From Hypericum androsaemum (lineage: Eukaryota; Streptophyta; Magnoliopsida; Malpighiales; Hypericaceae): DNA of 64,000 bases. A model generated the notes under the pieces. It searched no databases. It was not told the origin of the DNA and saw only the letters and a program-made list of their open reading frames with translations. Location of the stretch: positions 11,214,707 to 11,278,706 of the forward strand of contig OZ023182.1 in assembly GCA_963995505.1 (NCBI GenBank), in the 5' to 3' direction. Below are positions 1-9,711 of this stretch, in pieces. Numbering within the stretch: position 1 is the stretch's first letter; every line of letters begins with the position of its first letter. The position numbers and the translations under genes are program-made.

Positions 1-360
1 GAAGTCCTGAGAAGTATATTTGTAAGAGCAATGATAAGCTCAAGGTTTCTAGAGATCCTGTAAATGTAGAGGTAGTAACTAGCCGGTGCCAGTAAAAGCT
101 AGTGTGTTGAGAAAGTTACTAGTGAACATGGTAAAACTAGAGAGCGGTAGCTAGCCAGAGTCCTTAAAACTAGTGGTTGCAAGGTTGTAAGTACCTGGTA
201 AAACTTGTGGTGTTCTCTTGAATTTTATTGAGGATAATAAAAAATAGGAGAACGATTGAGAGTGGAGGTTGGCTCAAGTGGACCGAGCTGAACAACTATA
301 CATCTGGTGTCAATTCTCTCTATCCTTATTCTCGATTATGCTGATTGATTAAGTATCGAT
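1..360 (+). repeat. Decayed LTR-like sequence, clipped by window edge
   Basis: There is no open frame. The stretch around 225-345 (a run ending AATAAAAAATAGGAG, then a segment with GTGGACCGAGC and a pyrimidine-rich TTCTCTCTATCC) has the look of the R-U5 end of a plant copia LTR. This is resemblance only: no partner LTR, primer site or target-site duplication is visible because the element is cut by the window start. Confidence 0.3.
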
Positions 361-384
361 GAAGTCAGGAAAATTGTTAGAAAC

Positions 385-1166
385 CTAATTCACTCCCTCT
401 TAGGTTACTTATTGGACCTACCGCTAAGAACATCTACAGGTTAGAAGGGAACACTGTTGTAGGTGGAGTCACCTCATTGGGATCTGATAGAGTATGGAAG
501 AACTCTTGGCATTTAGGGTTAGATCATAGAAGGAGCGAGGTCTTGACATAATTGGTTTGAGTGCACTATGGTTGTCCAAAGGCACATACAAAGCAAAGGT
601 GTTGGAAAGGTTTGACATTAGGAATGTGAAATCGTTGGAAACACCACATGTGGACCATGTTTTATCTCACTCAAGGGCGAGCGGTGGAGTTATTGACATG
701 TCTAGGGTTTTATGAGGTGGAACAAAAGACTATTCAGTGTATGCTATGTCTTGTAGTATTGGTTTGGAACAAAAGAAATAAGGTTTAACAAAGAAGTAGT
801 TTGAGGTTGCAAAGCATGAGGGTGACCGAGAAAATAGAGGAGTGTCTATTGGTCACAAGGTTGCTTCAGCAGGTGAACTTACATGTTGGAGTTCAATGAA
901 GGTTGGAGGGAATGCATCAGGCAAGCTTGGGAGATGCTCGATTTTGGGAGATGTCTCCAAGTGATTGAACAAAGGTGAAGAGAAGTGACGATAGTTTTGA
1001 CGAGGGTGAAAGAGTCTATGGTTCAAGGTAGAGTGGTATAGTTGGTTTGGTATTGCATGACTCCGTGTTTCTTCGAGGGCCGATGTCTCATCAAGGCAAA
1101 GATTGTTAAAGTTAGGGTGAATTTTCATGGTTCTTTTAAGGGATGATTTTTTGCTAAGGTGAAGAA
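385..1166 (+). pseudogene. Ty1-copia internal-region remnant (deleted pol)
   Basis: Broken plus-strand frames recall two parts of a copia polyprotein. The first is a GAG-pre-integrase-like stretch near 415-545 (NIYRLEG, then a decayed WHLGLDH). The second, directly after it (about 560-780), is the end of the reverse transcriptase region (ALWLSKGTYKAKVLERFDI, then SHSRASGG and MSRVL). Integrase and most of reverse transcriptase are missing. The same order with the same missing part occurs in the younger minus-strand element at 7111-9066, and the two align over much of 560-1166. Many stops and indels show it is dead. Confidence 0.7.
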
Positions 1167-1480
1167 TGTTGGGAGTGGCGAGAAACAAAAGAGAAAATTT
1201 TGGCATGTTGGGGGACCCGACGCCTGCCAGGGTCCTGGTGCCCGCTAGAGCATGCGGTAAAAGTTTTCATATTTAGTTCTGACTCTTGATTTGGACTCTT
1301 AGGATAGATAAGTTCAGTAGTGTGCAAGAGTTTGTCTAATATATAAAAGCATGTAACCCTAGTTTATGTATGGATTTATGGCTCAGTACTCATCAATAAG
1401 AGATCTCTTTCCCTCTGTGGACGTAGACAATAGGCCGAATGACATAATCTATAGTGTCCATTGTTTGCATTATTATTTCT
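1167..1480 (+). mobile_element. Diverged copia 3' LTR
   Basis: The LTR begins TGTTGGGAGTGGCGAG, directly after a purine-rich tract (AAGGTGAAGAA) that fits a polypurine tract. It aligns with the 283-bp LTRs at 7111 and 8784 read on the minus strand. Shared landmarks are a TATA-like AATATATAAAAGCATGT, ACTCATCAATAAGAG, and CGTAGACAATAGGCCGAA. It carries about 60 bp of extra GC-rich sequence near 1210-1255 that the young LTRs lack. The 3' limit is uncertain because the terminal CA is not conserved. Confidence 0.7.
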
Positions 1481-1555
1481 GGAAGATACTTAGATCATGT
1501 CTCCAAGTGTAGCAGCATAATCGGTCACATAAACTTTTAACCTCTACGAGAGCAA

Positions 1556-1564
1556 AATTTTAAA
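1556..1564. repeat. Target-site duplication of the MULE (left copy)
   Basis: AATTTTAAA lies here and again at 2902-2910, exactly outside the two inverted repeats. Confidence 0.9.
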
Positions 1565-2901
1565 GAAAAAAGTTTATTTTAGTACCCTGTAGTATCACAA
1601 AAAATCACTTTAGTACCTTATGGTAAGAAATCTATCAATCGAGTCAAACCGCATCTAATTAACATCACTTAGGTCCACGGACAGCTTCCCAGACCTGTCT
1701 GAACCGAGCTGATTGAAACGACGTCATTTTAATAATGGTACATCACGCCACGTCACATTTTCTGGCACACTTGTAAACATGACATTGCTAGGCGGCAAAT
1801 ATCAAAATAATTACTATTTCAAAAGAACCCATATCATTTACCCTCTTATCCTTTCTATCTTCCTCTATCTCCTTCCCTCTGTCTCCTTCCATCTATCTCC
1901 TTCTCTCTCCTCCTCAACGTTATCTTTTCGGCCGTCGTCTTCTCCAACGACACGAGCATTTTTTGTTGTCCAAACCACTCACCATTCTCTGCTCTTCGTC
2001 AACAACAACAGTCCAAACCAGCTCACCTTTCTCTGCTTTTCGACAAAAGCAACAGCTTCGTCTCCCAATAACGTCGGGGGAACGACTCTGATGCTGGCTC
2101 CCTGGATGACTTTATGTATGACGGTGACGCCCTCGTCGATTTTGACAACAAGAAGGACTACGACGTCGAGCCCATCTCTCTCTCTCTTTCTCTTTCTCAG
2201 CAACAACAACATAAATTTAGTTCTTAACGAAGGAGTCAGATTAGGTTAGGGACAAGTTTGTTGGGGGATTTGCATTGATTTAATTTTTCAAAAGCAACAT
2301 CTCTCTCTTGGTGTCCCAACATCGATTTTCATCAACCTCTAGTCGGGGGATTTGCAGTTACGAGGGAATTGCATCAATTTCAAAGTAGTCCGAGTCGGTA
2401 GGGCCCACGCGACCCTTTTTCCAGAACCCTCTTTCCGGCCTCGTGTTGGTAAGGACCACACCGAGAAGGATGAATTTATGGAGTTGGACTTGGATATAGG
2501 CAATGGTGGAGAAGGATATTAGGGTTAATTTGAAGATTTGATTTTTAGGAAGGAGAAGGGTTGGGGAAGAAGTTGATTGATAGTGTGTACGATTAGGTTT
2601 TTAATATTAAATTGGGTAAATAATGATTTTATAAAAATATTATCAATAAATCAGTGACTATTTTAATATTTGCCACCTTGCCATGTCAAGTTTACAGGTG
2701 TGTTAGAAAATGTGACGTGGCGTGCCACGTCGTTACTAAACGACGTCGTTTCAATCAGCTCGGTTCTGGCTGGTCCGGGAAGCTGCTTGTGGAACTAAGT
2801 GATGTTAATTAGATGCGGTTTGACTCGATTGATGAGTTTTTACCACATAGTACTAAAATAATTTTTTACGATACCACATGGTCCTAAAACAGATTTTTTT
2901 C
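1565..2901. mobile_element. Mutator-like element (non-autonomous MULE)
   Basis: The ends are long inverted repeats of about 250 bp (1565-1817 and 2650-2901). They start GAAAAAAGTTTATTTTAG on the left and GAAAAAAATCTGTTTTAG on the right read inwards. The element is flanked by a perfect 9-bp duplication, AATTTTAAA, at 1556-1564 and 2902-2910. Long TIRs plus a 9-bp duplication are the hallmark of Mutator elements. No transposase is encoded, so it is non-autonomous. The interior (1820-2640) has a low-complexity CT-rich part and a short plus-strand stretch near 2087-2165 that reads SDAGSLDDFMYDGDALVDFD in one frame; it could be a captured exon piece, but I do not recognise it. Confidence 0.9.
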
Positions 2902-2945
2902 AATTTTAAATTCATAAGATAAAGTGAACTTGATTCTTGAAAAAA

Positions 2946-4052
2946 GGCAAATTATTCTTAGGTCTTTGGTCTCTAGAAAAATATTTAGTGTTCCTGTCTT
3001 TTGAAAAATTATTTTACCATTTTTTTGAAAAAATATTGATCTCGGGTCCTTGGCTGGTGTGAGCACTCATTTTTATTATGAAAATGACATTTATGCTCTT
3101 AAATAAAAAAATTTATCATCTTCAACCTTTAAATACCAAAAACACCAGTCCAAAAATATCAACCTAATACAAAAACACAAACCAAAACTCACTAAGAAGA
3201 TCAAACTAATCCAAGAACAGTGGGTTTCAGACCCGTGCGTAAACAAAGCTAACGAATCATCTTCTGATGTCGAGCGGGTTCCTCCCAAAAATTAACCAAA
3301 GAACAGTAGGTCCCTCTCCAAAAATTAAAATGGAGAGAGAAAGACGCTATCATCTCTTTGAGATCCTTAAACCCAAAGGCTCTTTCTTCCTGGGACGAGT
3401 CGACCCCTCACTACAACTGGGTCGGGTTTGAATGCTTTGCTTAGTACTATGCTGGTAAGATTATTGGAAGGGGGTTATTTTGAATTCGTTAATTTGGGAT
3501 TAATTGTTTATTTGCCAAAAAAATTGCCAAATTGGATGTTCTCTAATTGTTTATTTGCTACGCGTCTTTCGTCGTTCTCCAAGAAGCTCGAGAAATACCC
3601 GGTTGGAGAAGACCATCGATGACATCAGGCACCGCCATGACGACGAGGACCATTTCTTGGTCAGTCTCGGTGGTCGGGTTGATAACGAGCTCCCCTCTCG
3701 GTGGTCGGGCTGGGTTTGGAGGCAATGATTTGAAGGCTGTCCGAGGTTGAACGCGACAACATTTGAAGGCTGTCCTTGCTCTTGGATTTTCTTTAAATAT
3801 TGAGTGTTGTTTGCTGGAATTTTTTTTGTTGATTATGATTTTCTTGGTTGGATTCTGTTTTTGTGTTCTTGAAGTAGGAGATGTATTTTTATTTTTTTTG
3901 TCTAAAGATATAAGAATTATTTCACATGACAAAAAAAAAAGTGCTAACATCAATCAGACCAACCGCTTTTAAAAAAGCGGCAAAATAATTTTTCAATAGA
4001 TGGAGACCCTACTGATGATTTTAATATAGATCGGATCCGAGAGTAATTTGCC
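2946..4052. mobile_element. Possible second MULE-type element upstream of AXR4
   Basis: The left end reads GGCAAATTATTCTTAGG and the right end, read inwards, GGCAAATTACTCTCGG. Both sit next to A/T-rich flanks (TTGAAAAAA and TTAAAAAAT) that could be a decayed 9-bp duplication. The ends resemble those of the Pack-MULE at 23768-25213. Inverted identity fades after about 20 bp, so the assignment is tentative. The interior has several short ORFs (for example 3558-3953 on the minus strand and 3428-3750 on the plus strand) with no family resemblance that I can see. If real, its right end lies only 165 bp before the AXR4 start codon. Confidence 0.35.
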
Positions 4053-4216
4053 TTAAAAAATAAAGCGAACTTTTCTCTTTCTTCCTTTTTTTTGGGTGGA
4101 AATTCTCTTTCTTCCTTTCCCTTCCTCTCCGTCGTCTTTTAGGAGTAAAGATAAAAGACTATACCTCTTGGTTCATGCTTTTAGTACATCTCCACACTAA
4201 AACTACAATCACGAAA
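4053..4216 (+). promoter_or_regulatory. AXR4 5' leader / proximal promoter
   Basis: This is a pyrimidine-rich stretch (repeated CTCTTTCTTCC) typical of plant 5' leaders, with no clear TATA box. An upstream ATG at 4175 is in frame with the AXR4 coding region and would add 14 residues. The ATG at 4217 sits in a better context (GAAAATGG), and the known AXR4 proteins begin at the equivalent place. Confidence 0.5.
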
Positions 4217-6811
4217 ATGGTCAGAATCACCGAAGAAGCCGATGAGATCACCTCCAACAAGGAGTCAACTTCGACTGCTCCCCCCGGAGAAGACCAAAGC
4301 AAGTCCAACCCAGATCCAATTCCCCGACCAGCTAACTCGAGCAACCCATTCGCCTTCTGGTGCTTCTTAACCGTCGGGGTCACCCTAATCGCCCTCACCT
4401 TTGTCTCCTTGTCCTCCTTCTGGGAGTCTCGCGATCCAAAGACCTTTTTCCTTTCCCTTTCTACCCCTCTGAGGCAGCACTACTCCAAGGGGAGGACTAT
4501 CAAGGTTCAGGTAAAGCAGGACCTTGCTCCGATCGAGATGTTTACTTTCCAGAGCGAGAATTTTAAAGCTGGGGTTACTGAGAAGGTGGTTATAGTTCAT
4601 GGGTTGGGCTTGAATTCATTTGGGTTTAGGCAAGTTGTTGACTTTCTGGGATCTAGAGGGGTTCATGGTGTTGCCTTTGACTTGCCTGGACATGGGTTTT
4701 CTGATAAGTTTATGGAGGTGGTGGAGGAACCCGGAGAGAGGGGGTATTTAGACAGGTTTATGGATGTTTATTGCTTGATCAAGGAAAAGGGTCTCTTTTG
4801 GGCTTTTGATAATATGGTTGAGACTGGTGAGCTGCCTTATGAGATGATTCAGTCTCTTTTGAATGAGAAGAAGAGGAGAGTGGTGAGGCCAGCTGCGATG
4901 GGAAGTGAAGAGATGGGGCGGGTTTTAACGCAAGTGATCGGGACCTTGGGCTTGGCACCTGTGCATCTGGTTTTACACGATTCGAGTCTCGCGATGTTGG
5001 GCAACTGGGTCTCGGAGAATCCATATTTGGTTAGGAGCGTTACTCTTGTTGATACAGGGACAAGGCCAGCGCTGACTGTGTGGCTTTTGGAGTCTCCAGT
5101 GGTTAAAATTCTTGCATTGTCTACAAATTTTGTGTATGGGAAGTTGATTAGCTTCTGCTGTTCAAGGGGAATTAGTGGTTCCGATTTGGAGGGGCATAGA
5201 AAGATTTTTAAGGCAGGGGCAGCTGCAGTAATGGGATCGGATAAGAAGTTGAATTCTAGTTTCGATATCGCAGAATGGGGTGTTTCAGATGGGATGAAGG
5301 GAACTCCATTGCAGGTGATTTGGTCTGATAGGTGGTCCGGAAGATGGAGCAAGGAAGGAAAGAAAGTAGCCGAGGCACTTCCACTGGCAAAGTTTGTCAC
5401 ACATTCTGGTGGGAGATGGCCACAGGTGAGGGTTCAGTCCCAGCTGATGTCCTCTTTTTGTTCATTTGTCATCAGAGGAAACTTTAGGGTGGTGTTCCGT
5501 TGGTTACTATGACACTTTGAAATTATTGTCTCTGAAATAATTATGCCAAACAATTAGCCTCCTACATTTGGCCTTGAGATCTTGAAATACTTGGTGTCAC
5601 CCCAGGTTCAGCTTTCTGGCCTTAGATCTCAGGCTTATGTTATTGACATGATTTATGATTCTGTATGCAAAATGTAGTAATATTTGTGCTGTTGAGTATT
5701 ACTTGGATTAGTCGTGTGGACTTCTTGCATTCCCTAGTAAGCGATGGCCAACTTAAGTAATTTGCTTCTAGTCATCTAGTGTCTCTGCGGCCAATATCTA
5801 TGAGAATTATCTTTGATAAATAATGATGGTTACCGAATGCTCCACTCGGCAGCTTTTTGCTTCTGGGCCGAGTATGCTTTCTGACCCGCGTGTAACTTAT
5901 GACATTGTGCAGCTGCATCTTAGATTTACCTTTCTTTCTCTGATTTGTGGACACTGAATTTGAGGTAGAATTGGTCTAGGATTCTGCATAAACGTATCTA
6001 TTTTGAGGGGGCTTAATTCGTTTTAGGACTGGTCAGTTGGACCTTAAAGTGTGCCCATCCCTTGTAACCTGTGATGCAACCTAACCTTCTCCATAGTTCG
6101 TTTTAGTGTTCTCACCTACAACTGTGTTTTCGACCAACTGTTAACCTGCAACTTCATTCCATCTTGCTTTCATTATCCTTTTTCTGCAGTCATTTCCTGA
6201 GTTAAAGTCATGATGATACTGATCTTCTTACCTGCACGGATCGAAATTTGAAATTAAGGATGAGTTAATGTTGTTGCTCCTTGTGAATGTCTCCTCTATA
6301 GCCTCTTAGACTGGAACTTAGCATAACCTTGTTTCTAACAACACAAGATTTAGGATTCTCGCTTGTTTTGATTCCAAATTGAGAAGAAAAGTGGCAACTT
6401 CTTCAGAGATTCTGATCCTTCCTCCTTGTGGAGAACGAATCCTTCTTTGTTGATATGTCCCTACCGCTATCAATCATCATGTCTGCGGTGCTTGTGAGAT
6501 AATGTGCGCATTCAGCAGTTTGCATCTTAAAATCAATCATTGTGTCATTGTTTCTTTTGCTTTTTTCTCAGGAAGATGCTGCTGATGAGATTGCTGATCA
6601 TATAGTTGATTTCATATCCACGTTACCTAAAACAGTAAGGCAAGTGGAAGAAGAACACATACCGGAGCATATCCAGAAAGTGCTTGATGAAGCAAAAGCG
6701 GACGGGGATCACCATCACCATGGCCATGGTGGTCATGATCATGGACACGCTCATCCTGAAGCTGCAGGCTTCATGAACTCGTATGGGCTAGGCCAAGCAT
6801 GGGGCACCTAA
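4217..6811 (+). CDS. AXR4: AXR4 (AUXIN RESISTANT 4)-like alpha/beta-fold membrane protein; exons 4217-5425 and 6572-6811
   Basis: Joining 4217-5425 to 6572-6811 gives 482 codons plus TAA, close to Arabidopsis AXR4. The intron (5426-6571, 1146 bp) has GT and a polypyrimidine-CAG acceptor and falls between codons (RWPQ|EDAADE). Visible parts are an acidic, Ser/Pro-rich cytosolic N-terminus (1-43), one membrane segment (about 45-66, FWCFLTVGVTLIAL), an alpha/beta-hydrolase-like domain (about 95-400) with VIVHGLGLNSF at 126-136 and LPGHGFSD at 156-163, and a His-rich tail (449-464). The nucleophile-elbow region reads LHDSSLAM, not GxSxG, so hydrolase activity is doubtful, as in the family. Known AXR4 acts in the ER membrane as an accessory factor for AUX1 localisation and root auxin response. 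The frame is intact and I infer a functional gene. Transposon insertions bracket it on the 3' side and probably the 5' side. Confidence 0.96.
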
Positions 6812-7110
6812 CTTTCGGGTTGCTTCTGGTGTACCCTTGATATCCCTGGGACCTCTTTGCGTGCCGCTTCGACGTAGGTTGGTTGTATATGATGGATACG
6901 CCATCCCGACAGCCTTCATGTGACCCAGAGCTCTTGAAATCATCACATCGTCCAATCCTACTCGACTTTGAAGTAACAAACTTTTGCTGTTATTTTTATT
7001 TTTATTATCTGAGCTATCTCAAACATTGTAAGAGGGTTGCCTTGTTACGGACCAGACTTGTCTGTTATGTTGCGACTTGTGAGAGCTTGCTTGAATGTGG
7101 AATTATGGAA
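6812..7110 (+). other. AXR4 3' untranslated region and downstream sequence
   Basis: This stretch follows the TAA and holds no coding signal or canonical AATAAA. It runs up to the 5-bp target site TGGAA (7106-7110) of the copia element that interrupts it; the pre-insertion sequence continues at 9072. Confidence 0.5.
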
Positions 7111-7393
7111 TGTTAGGAATTCAGCAAGCAAGAGAACAAATCGCGCAAAGAACACGGAACAAGAGAATTACGTTGTTCGGCCTAATGCCTACATCCACGG
7201 AGAGAAAGGAGAACTTTTATTGATGAGTTTCCGAGTCACAAAGTTATACAAAACCTTAGGGTAACATGCCTTTATATAGAGGCAAACCTTGTTGTACAAG
7301 TAACATATCTAGGTCTAATTAGGAGTCCAGAATCTAGTCAGAATAGGAATAGGAATAGGAAATAAGTCTTTCCTATTTTTCGCCATCCCAACA
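7111..7393 (-). repeat. 3' LTR of the copia element
   Basis: It is 283 bp long, with the inverted termini TGTTAGGAATTC and ATCCCAACA on the plus strand. It contains a TATA-like TTTATATAGAGG. Confidence 0.95.
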
Positions 7394-7751
7394 ATCTCCA
7401 CCTTGGCAAGAAATCGTCTCGTGGAAGAACCATGAAGCTCTACTCGAACTTCAACAAACTCTACCTTGACAAAACACTGCCCCATGAAGAACCATGAGAT
7501 CTTGCAAAACCAATCCGACTCCACTGACTCCATCTCGGACCATAGATAACTGCATCAATAAGACCATCTCAACTTTCTCTTCACCTTTTGTTCAATCACT
7601 TGGAGCCAGCCCCCAAACTCAAGCTTCTGAGCTTGCTTGGCCTATTCCCTCCAACCTCTATCGAACCCCAACTAGCAAGTCCACCTGCTGAAGCAACCTT
7701 GCGACCAATAGACACGCCCTCTATTTTTCGGTCAGCCCCATGCTCCGCAAC

Positions 7752-8756
7752 CTAGAACTGCTTTTCCGCTGGACCTTTTTGCCTCAAACTAATGCTACTT
7801 GCTATAGCATACAAAGGGCAACCTTTTGTTCTACTAAGTAGAACCCTCGACATGCCTCGAACTATACTGTTCGGCCTTGAGTGAGATACCCGATTCGCTC
7901 GTGGTGTTACCAATGGCTTCGCATGCCCAATGCCAAACCTACCAAACACCTTTGACGTGCACGTCCCTTTAGACAACCATAGCAGGGCCCAGCTAACAAT
8001 GCTTCTCCGAGACAACCATGGCTCCTTGCCAACCACGCCTCCACAAAACAACCATAGCTTGCTATCCATGTCTTCGCGAATCCCAACTACACTCAAACCA
8101 TCCATGTCAAGCCTTTGCTCTCTCATACGAACCAACCTCATATGACCTGAGCTTTTTTCCACTTCATTAGACCCATTGATGTGACTCCACCTACAATAAT
8201 GTTCCCCACTAACCTGTAGGTATTTCCTTTTACCCTTCATCCCTACCATCGCATCCTTCTCTACCTTCATTAGCCTACCTTTATAACTATCACCGTTATA
8301 ATCCAAGGTCCCTAACAAAAAGAGATTACCAGGATGCATTGGACTTGATGAGACAGAAAGCCAGTCACCATCCGACCCGTCTGAACATGTGGCCATGGTT
8401 GTGGATGCAGATCCCTCCTCGTTGTCTTGATCCCCAGTTCGTCTTGGATAGTCCCCTTCATGCGCCCTTCTCAGCACTTGAAGCCACTTCCATTGAACTT
8501 CTTTGACTCCGACCTGGATCCTCTTCCACAATCCAGCTGGTGGCTCCTCATCATCCGCCAAGCACAAGCGAATCTTCGCTACCGCCTTGGCCTCCAACTC
8601 TTCCCGCTCTTGCTCCTCCATCTTCTCGGACTTCTTCTCCGAGAGCGCGATAACCATCCCTTGTTGCACGAGGAGATCCTTGACACGCCTTTGCCATAAC
8701 CTGAAATTCGATGAACCATCGAACTTCACAAGAGCAAACCTCGTGCCGTCTGACAT
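7752..8756 (-). CDS. Copia Gag / pre-integrase / RT-end fusion ORF of a deletion derivative
   Basis: The 334-codon frame begins just inside the primer site. Residues 1-90 resemble the N-terminal Gag of copia elements (KFDGSSNFRLWQRRVKDLLV). Around 120-200 there is a GAG-pre-integrase-like part (GDWLSVSSSPMHPGNLFLLG, then SSGHMRLVRMRE). From about 260 it jumps to the end of reverse transcriptase (ALLWLSKGTCTSKVFGRFGI, then MSRVLL and YAIASSISLRQKG). Zinc knuckle, integrase core and RT catalytic motif are absent. The long open frame in a deletion derivative may reflect youth or selection for a trans-acting Gag; the sequence alone cannot decide. I infer no host function. Confidence 0.8.
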   Translation of the reverse strand: MSDGTRFALVKFDGSSNFRLWQRRVKDLLVQQGMVIALSEKKSEKMEEQEREELEAKAVAKIRLCLADDEEPPAGLWKRIQVGVKEVQWKWLQVLRRAHEGDYPRRTGDQDNEEGSASTTMATCSDGSDGDWLSVSSSPMHPGNLFLLGTLDYNGDSYKGRLMKVEKDAMVGMKGKRKYLQVSGEHYCRWSHINGSNEVEKSSGHMRLVRMREQRLDMDGLSVVGIREDMDSKLWLFCGGVVGKEPWLSRRSIVSWALLWLSKGTCTSKVFGRFGIGHAKPLVTPRANRVSHSRPNSIVRGMSRVLLSRTKGCPLYAIASSISLRQKGPAEKQF

Positions 8757-8768
8757 CCTTCAACCTTA

Positions 8769-8781
8769 GCTCTTGATACCA
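8769..8781 (-). promoter_or_regulatory. Primer binding site of the copia element
   Basis: On the minus strand it reads TGGTATCAAGAGC, two bases after the 5' LTR. The plant initiator-Met site is TGGTATCAGAGC, so one extra A is present. Confidence 0.85.
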
Positions 8782-8783
8782 AT

Positions 8784-9066
8784 TGTTAGGAATTCAGCAA
8801 GCAAGAGAACAAATCGCGCAAAGAACACGGAACAAGAGAATTACGTGGTTCGGCCTAATGCCTACATCCACGGAGAGAAAGGAGAACTTTTATTGATGAG
8901 TTTCCGAGTCACAAAGCTATACAAAACCTTAGGGTAACATGCCTTTATATAGAGGCAAACCTTGTTGTACAAGTAACATATCTAGGTCTAATTAGGAGTC
9001 CAGAATCTAGTCAGAATAGGAATAGGAATAGGAAATAAGTCTTTCCTATTTTTCGCCATCCCAACA
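8784..9066 (-). repeat. 5' LTR of the copia element
   Basis: It is 283 bp long and matches the copy at 7111-7393 except for two substitutions (TTGTTCGG/TGGTTCGG and AAGTTATA/AAGCTATA). Confidence 0.95.
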
Positions 9067-9071
9067 TGGAA

Positions 9072-9353
9072 GAACAAGTAGGTAGTAGGTATAGCTAGCT
9101 AGCTAGCTGTAAGAGATGAATTCGGAGATAAGAATGAACCGCGCGGCTCAAGCGCAGCGATTCCATACTCCAACAATAGAGCTAGATCTAATTTCCATAA
9201 TTCGAACTCAATTTTTGTTGTTCTTAAGAATAAGCAAAAACCCGTTACTAACTATATACACACTCATTTAGTACAAAGGAAGGACTATTGGCTCGCAGAA
9301 CAGAACGATGGATGGGACGGGAGTGGGCTAGTCCCCCCTATCGATACTAACAC
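9072..9353. other. Intergenic sequence with a short TAGC microsatellite
   Basis: This is the continuation of the AXR4 downstream region after the copia insertion. It holds a short GCTAGCTAGC run near 9095-9110 and otherwise nothing I can assign. Confidence 0.5.
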
Positions 9354-9560
9354 AAACCAATATTATTACACATTAAATTAATATCACTTCTCATGCAAAT
9401 CAGTCTCATGCAAACCAATATCACTTCACATGCAAATAATTTATCACTTGATAGGTTATTAACCATTAGATTTAAAAACAAGCAAATCTGATGGCCCAAA
9501 ATTTAGTCCCCTCCCCACCTGGAGACAAATTTTATTTAGTCCTCACTCAATCTGATCTCG
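9354..9560 (-). mobile_element. Inverted fragment of the hairpin-end / minisatellite element family
   Basis: Positions 9354-9450 carry a few degenerate copies of the AACCAATATCAC unit seen in the large arrays at 14817 and 17345. Positions 9460-9550, read on the minus strand, match the family end module (GAGTGAGGACTAAATAAAA, GGGAGGGGACTAAATT, GGGCCATCAGATTTG, AAATCTAATGG). This is the same arrangement as at 16020-16110, in opposite orientation. Confidence 0.6.
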
Positions 9561-9644
9561 GATAAGATGGGTCCAAATGAAATAATCAAGAAAAAGCGAA
9601 ACAAAGACGACAGGTCGGTCGGTCATCCGTATCGTATGACAATT

Positions 9645-9650
9645 TATAAA
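9645..9650 (+). promoter_or_regulatory. Possible TATA box of the F-box/LysM gene
   Basis: TATAAA stands 62 bp before the likely start codon at 9712. Position and sequence fit, but there is no independent support. Confidence 0.35.
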
Positions 9651-9711
9651 GATTGTTCGGTTGGGAAAAGTCAAGTCGGTCTCTACAAAGAAGAAAATTT
9701 TGGGTAAGGTA

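Larger units (their letters stand above)
7111..9066 (-). mobile_element. Young non-autonomous Ty1-copia element (internally deleted)
   Basis: This is a complete element with 283-bp LTRs at 7111-7393 and 8784-9066 and a perfect 5-bp duplication, TGGAA, at 7106-7110 and 9067-9071. On the minus strand the LTR runs TGTTGGGATGGCG to TTCCTAACA. The primer site beside the right LTR is a one-base-insertion variant of the initiator-Met site, and a purine-rich AAGGTGGAGAT abuts the left LTR. I count two differences between the LTRs, so insertion is recent. The 1390-bp interior carries one 334-codon frame and no integrase or reverse transcriptase core, so it must be mobilised in trans. Confidence 0.96.

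Noticed and set aside
1713..2249. 178-codon ORF inside the MULE
   Set aside because: It starts within the inverted repeat, is dominated by Ser/Leu/Thr from CT-rich DNA and has no domain; only a short stretch in another frame looks coding.
7752..8756. Host gene on the minus strand downstream of AXR4
   Set aside because: It lies exactly between a pair of LTRs with target duplication and matches copia Gag and Pol pieces.
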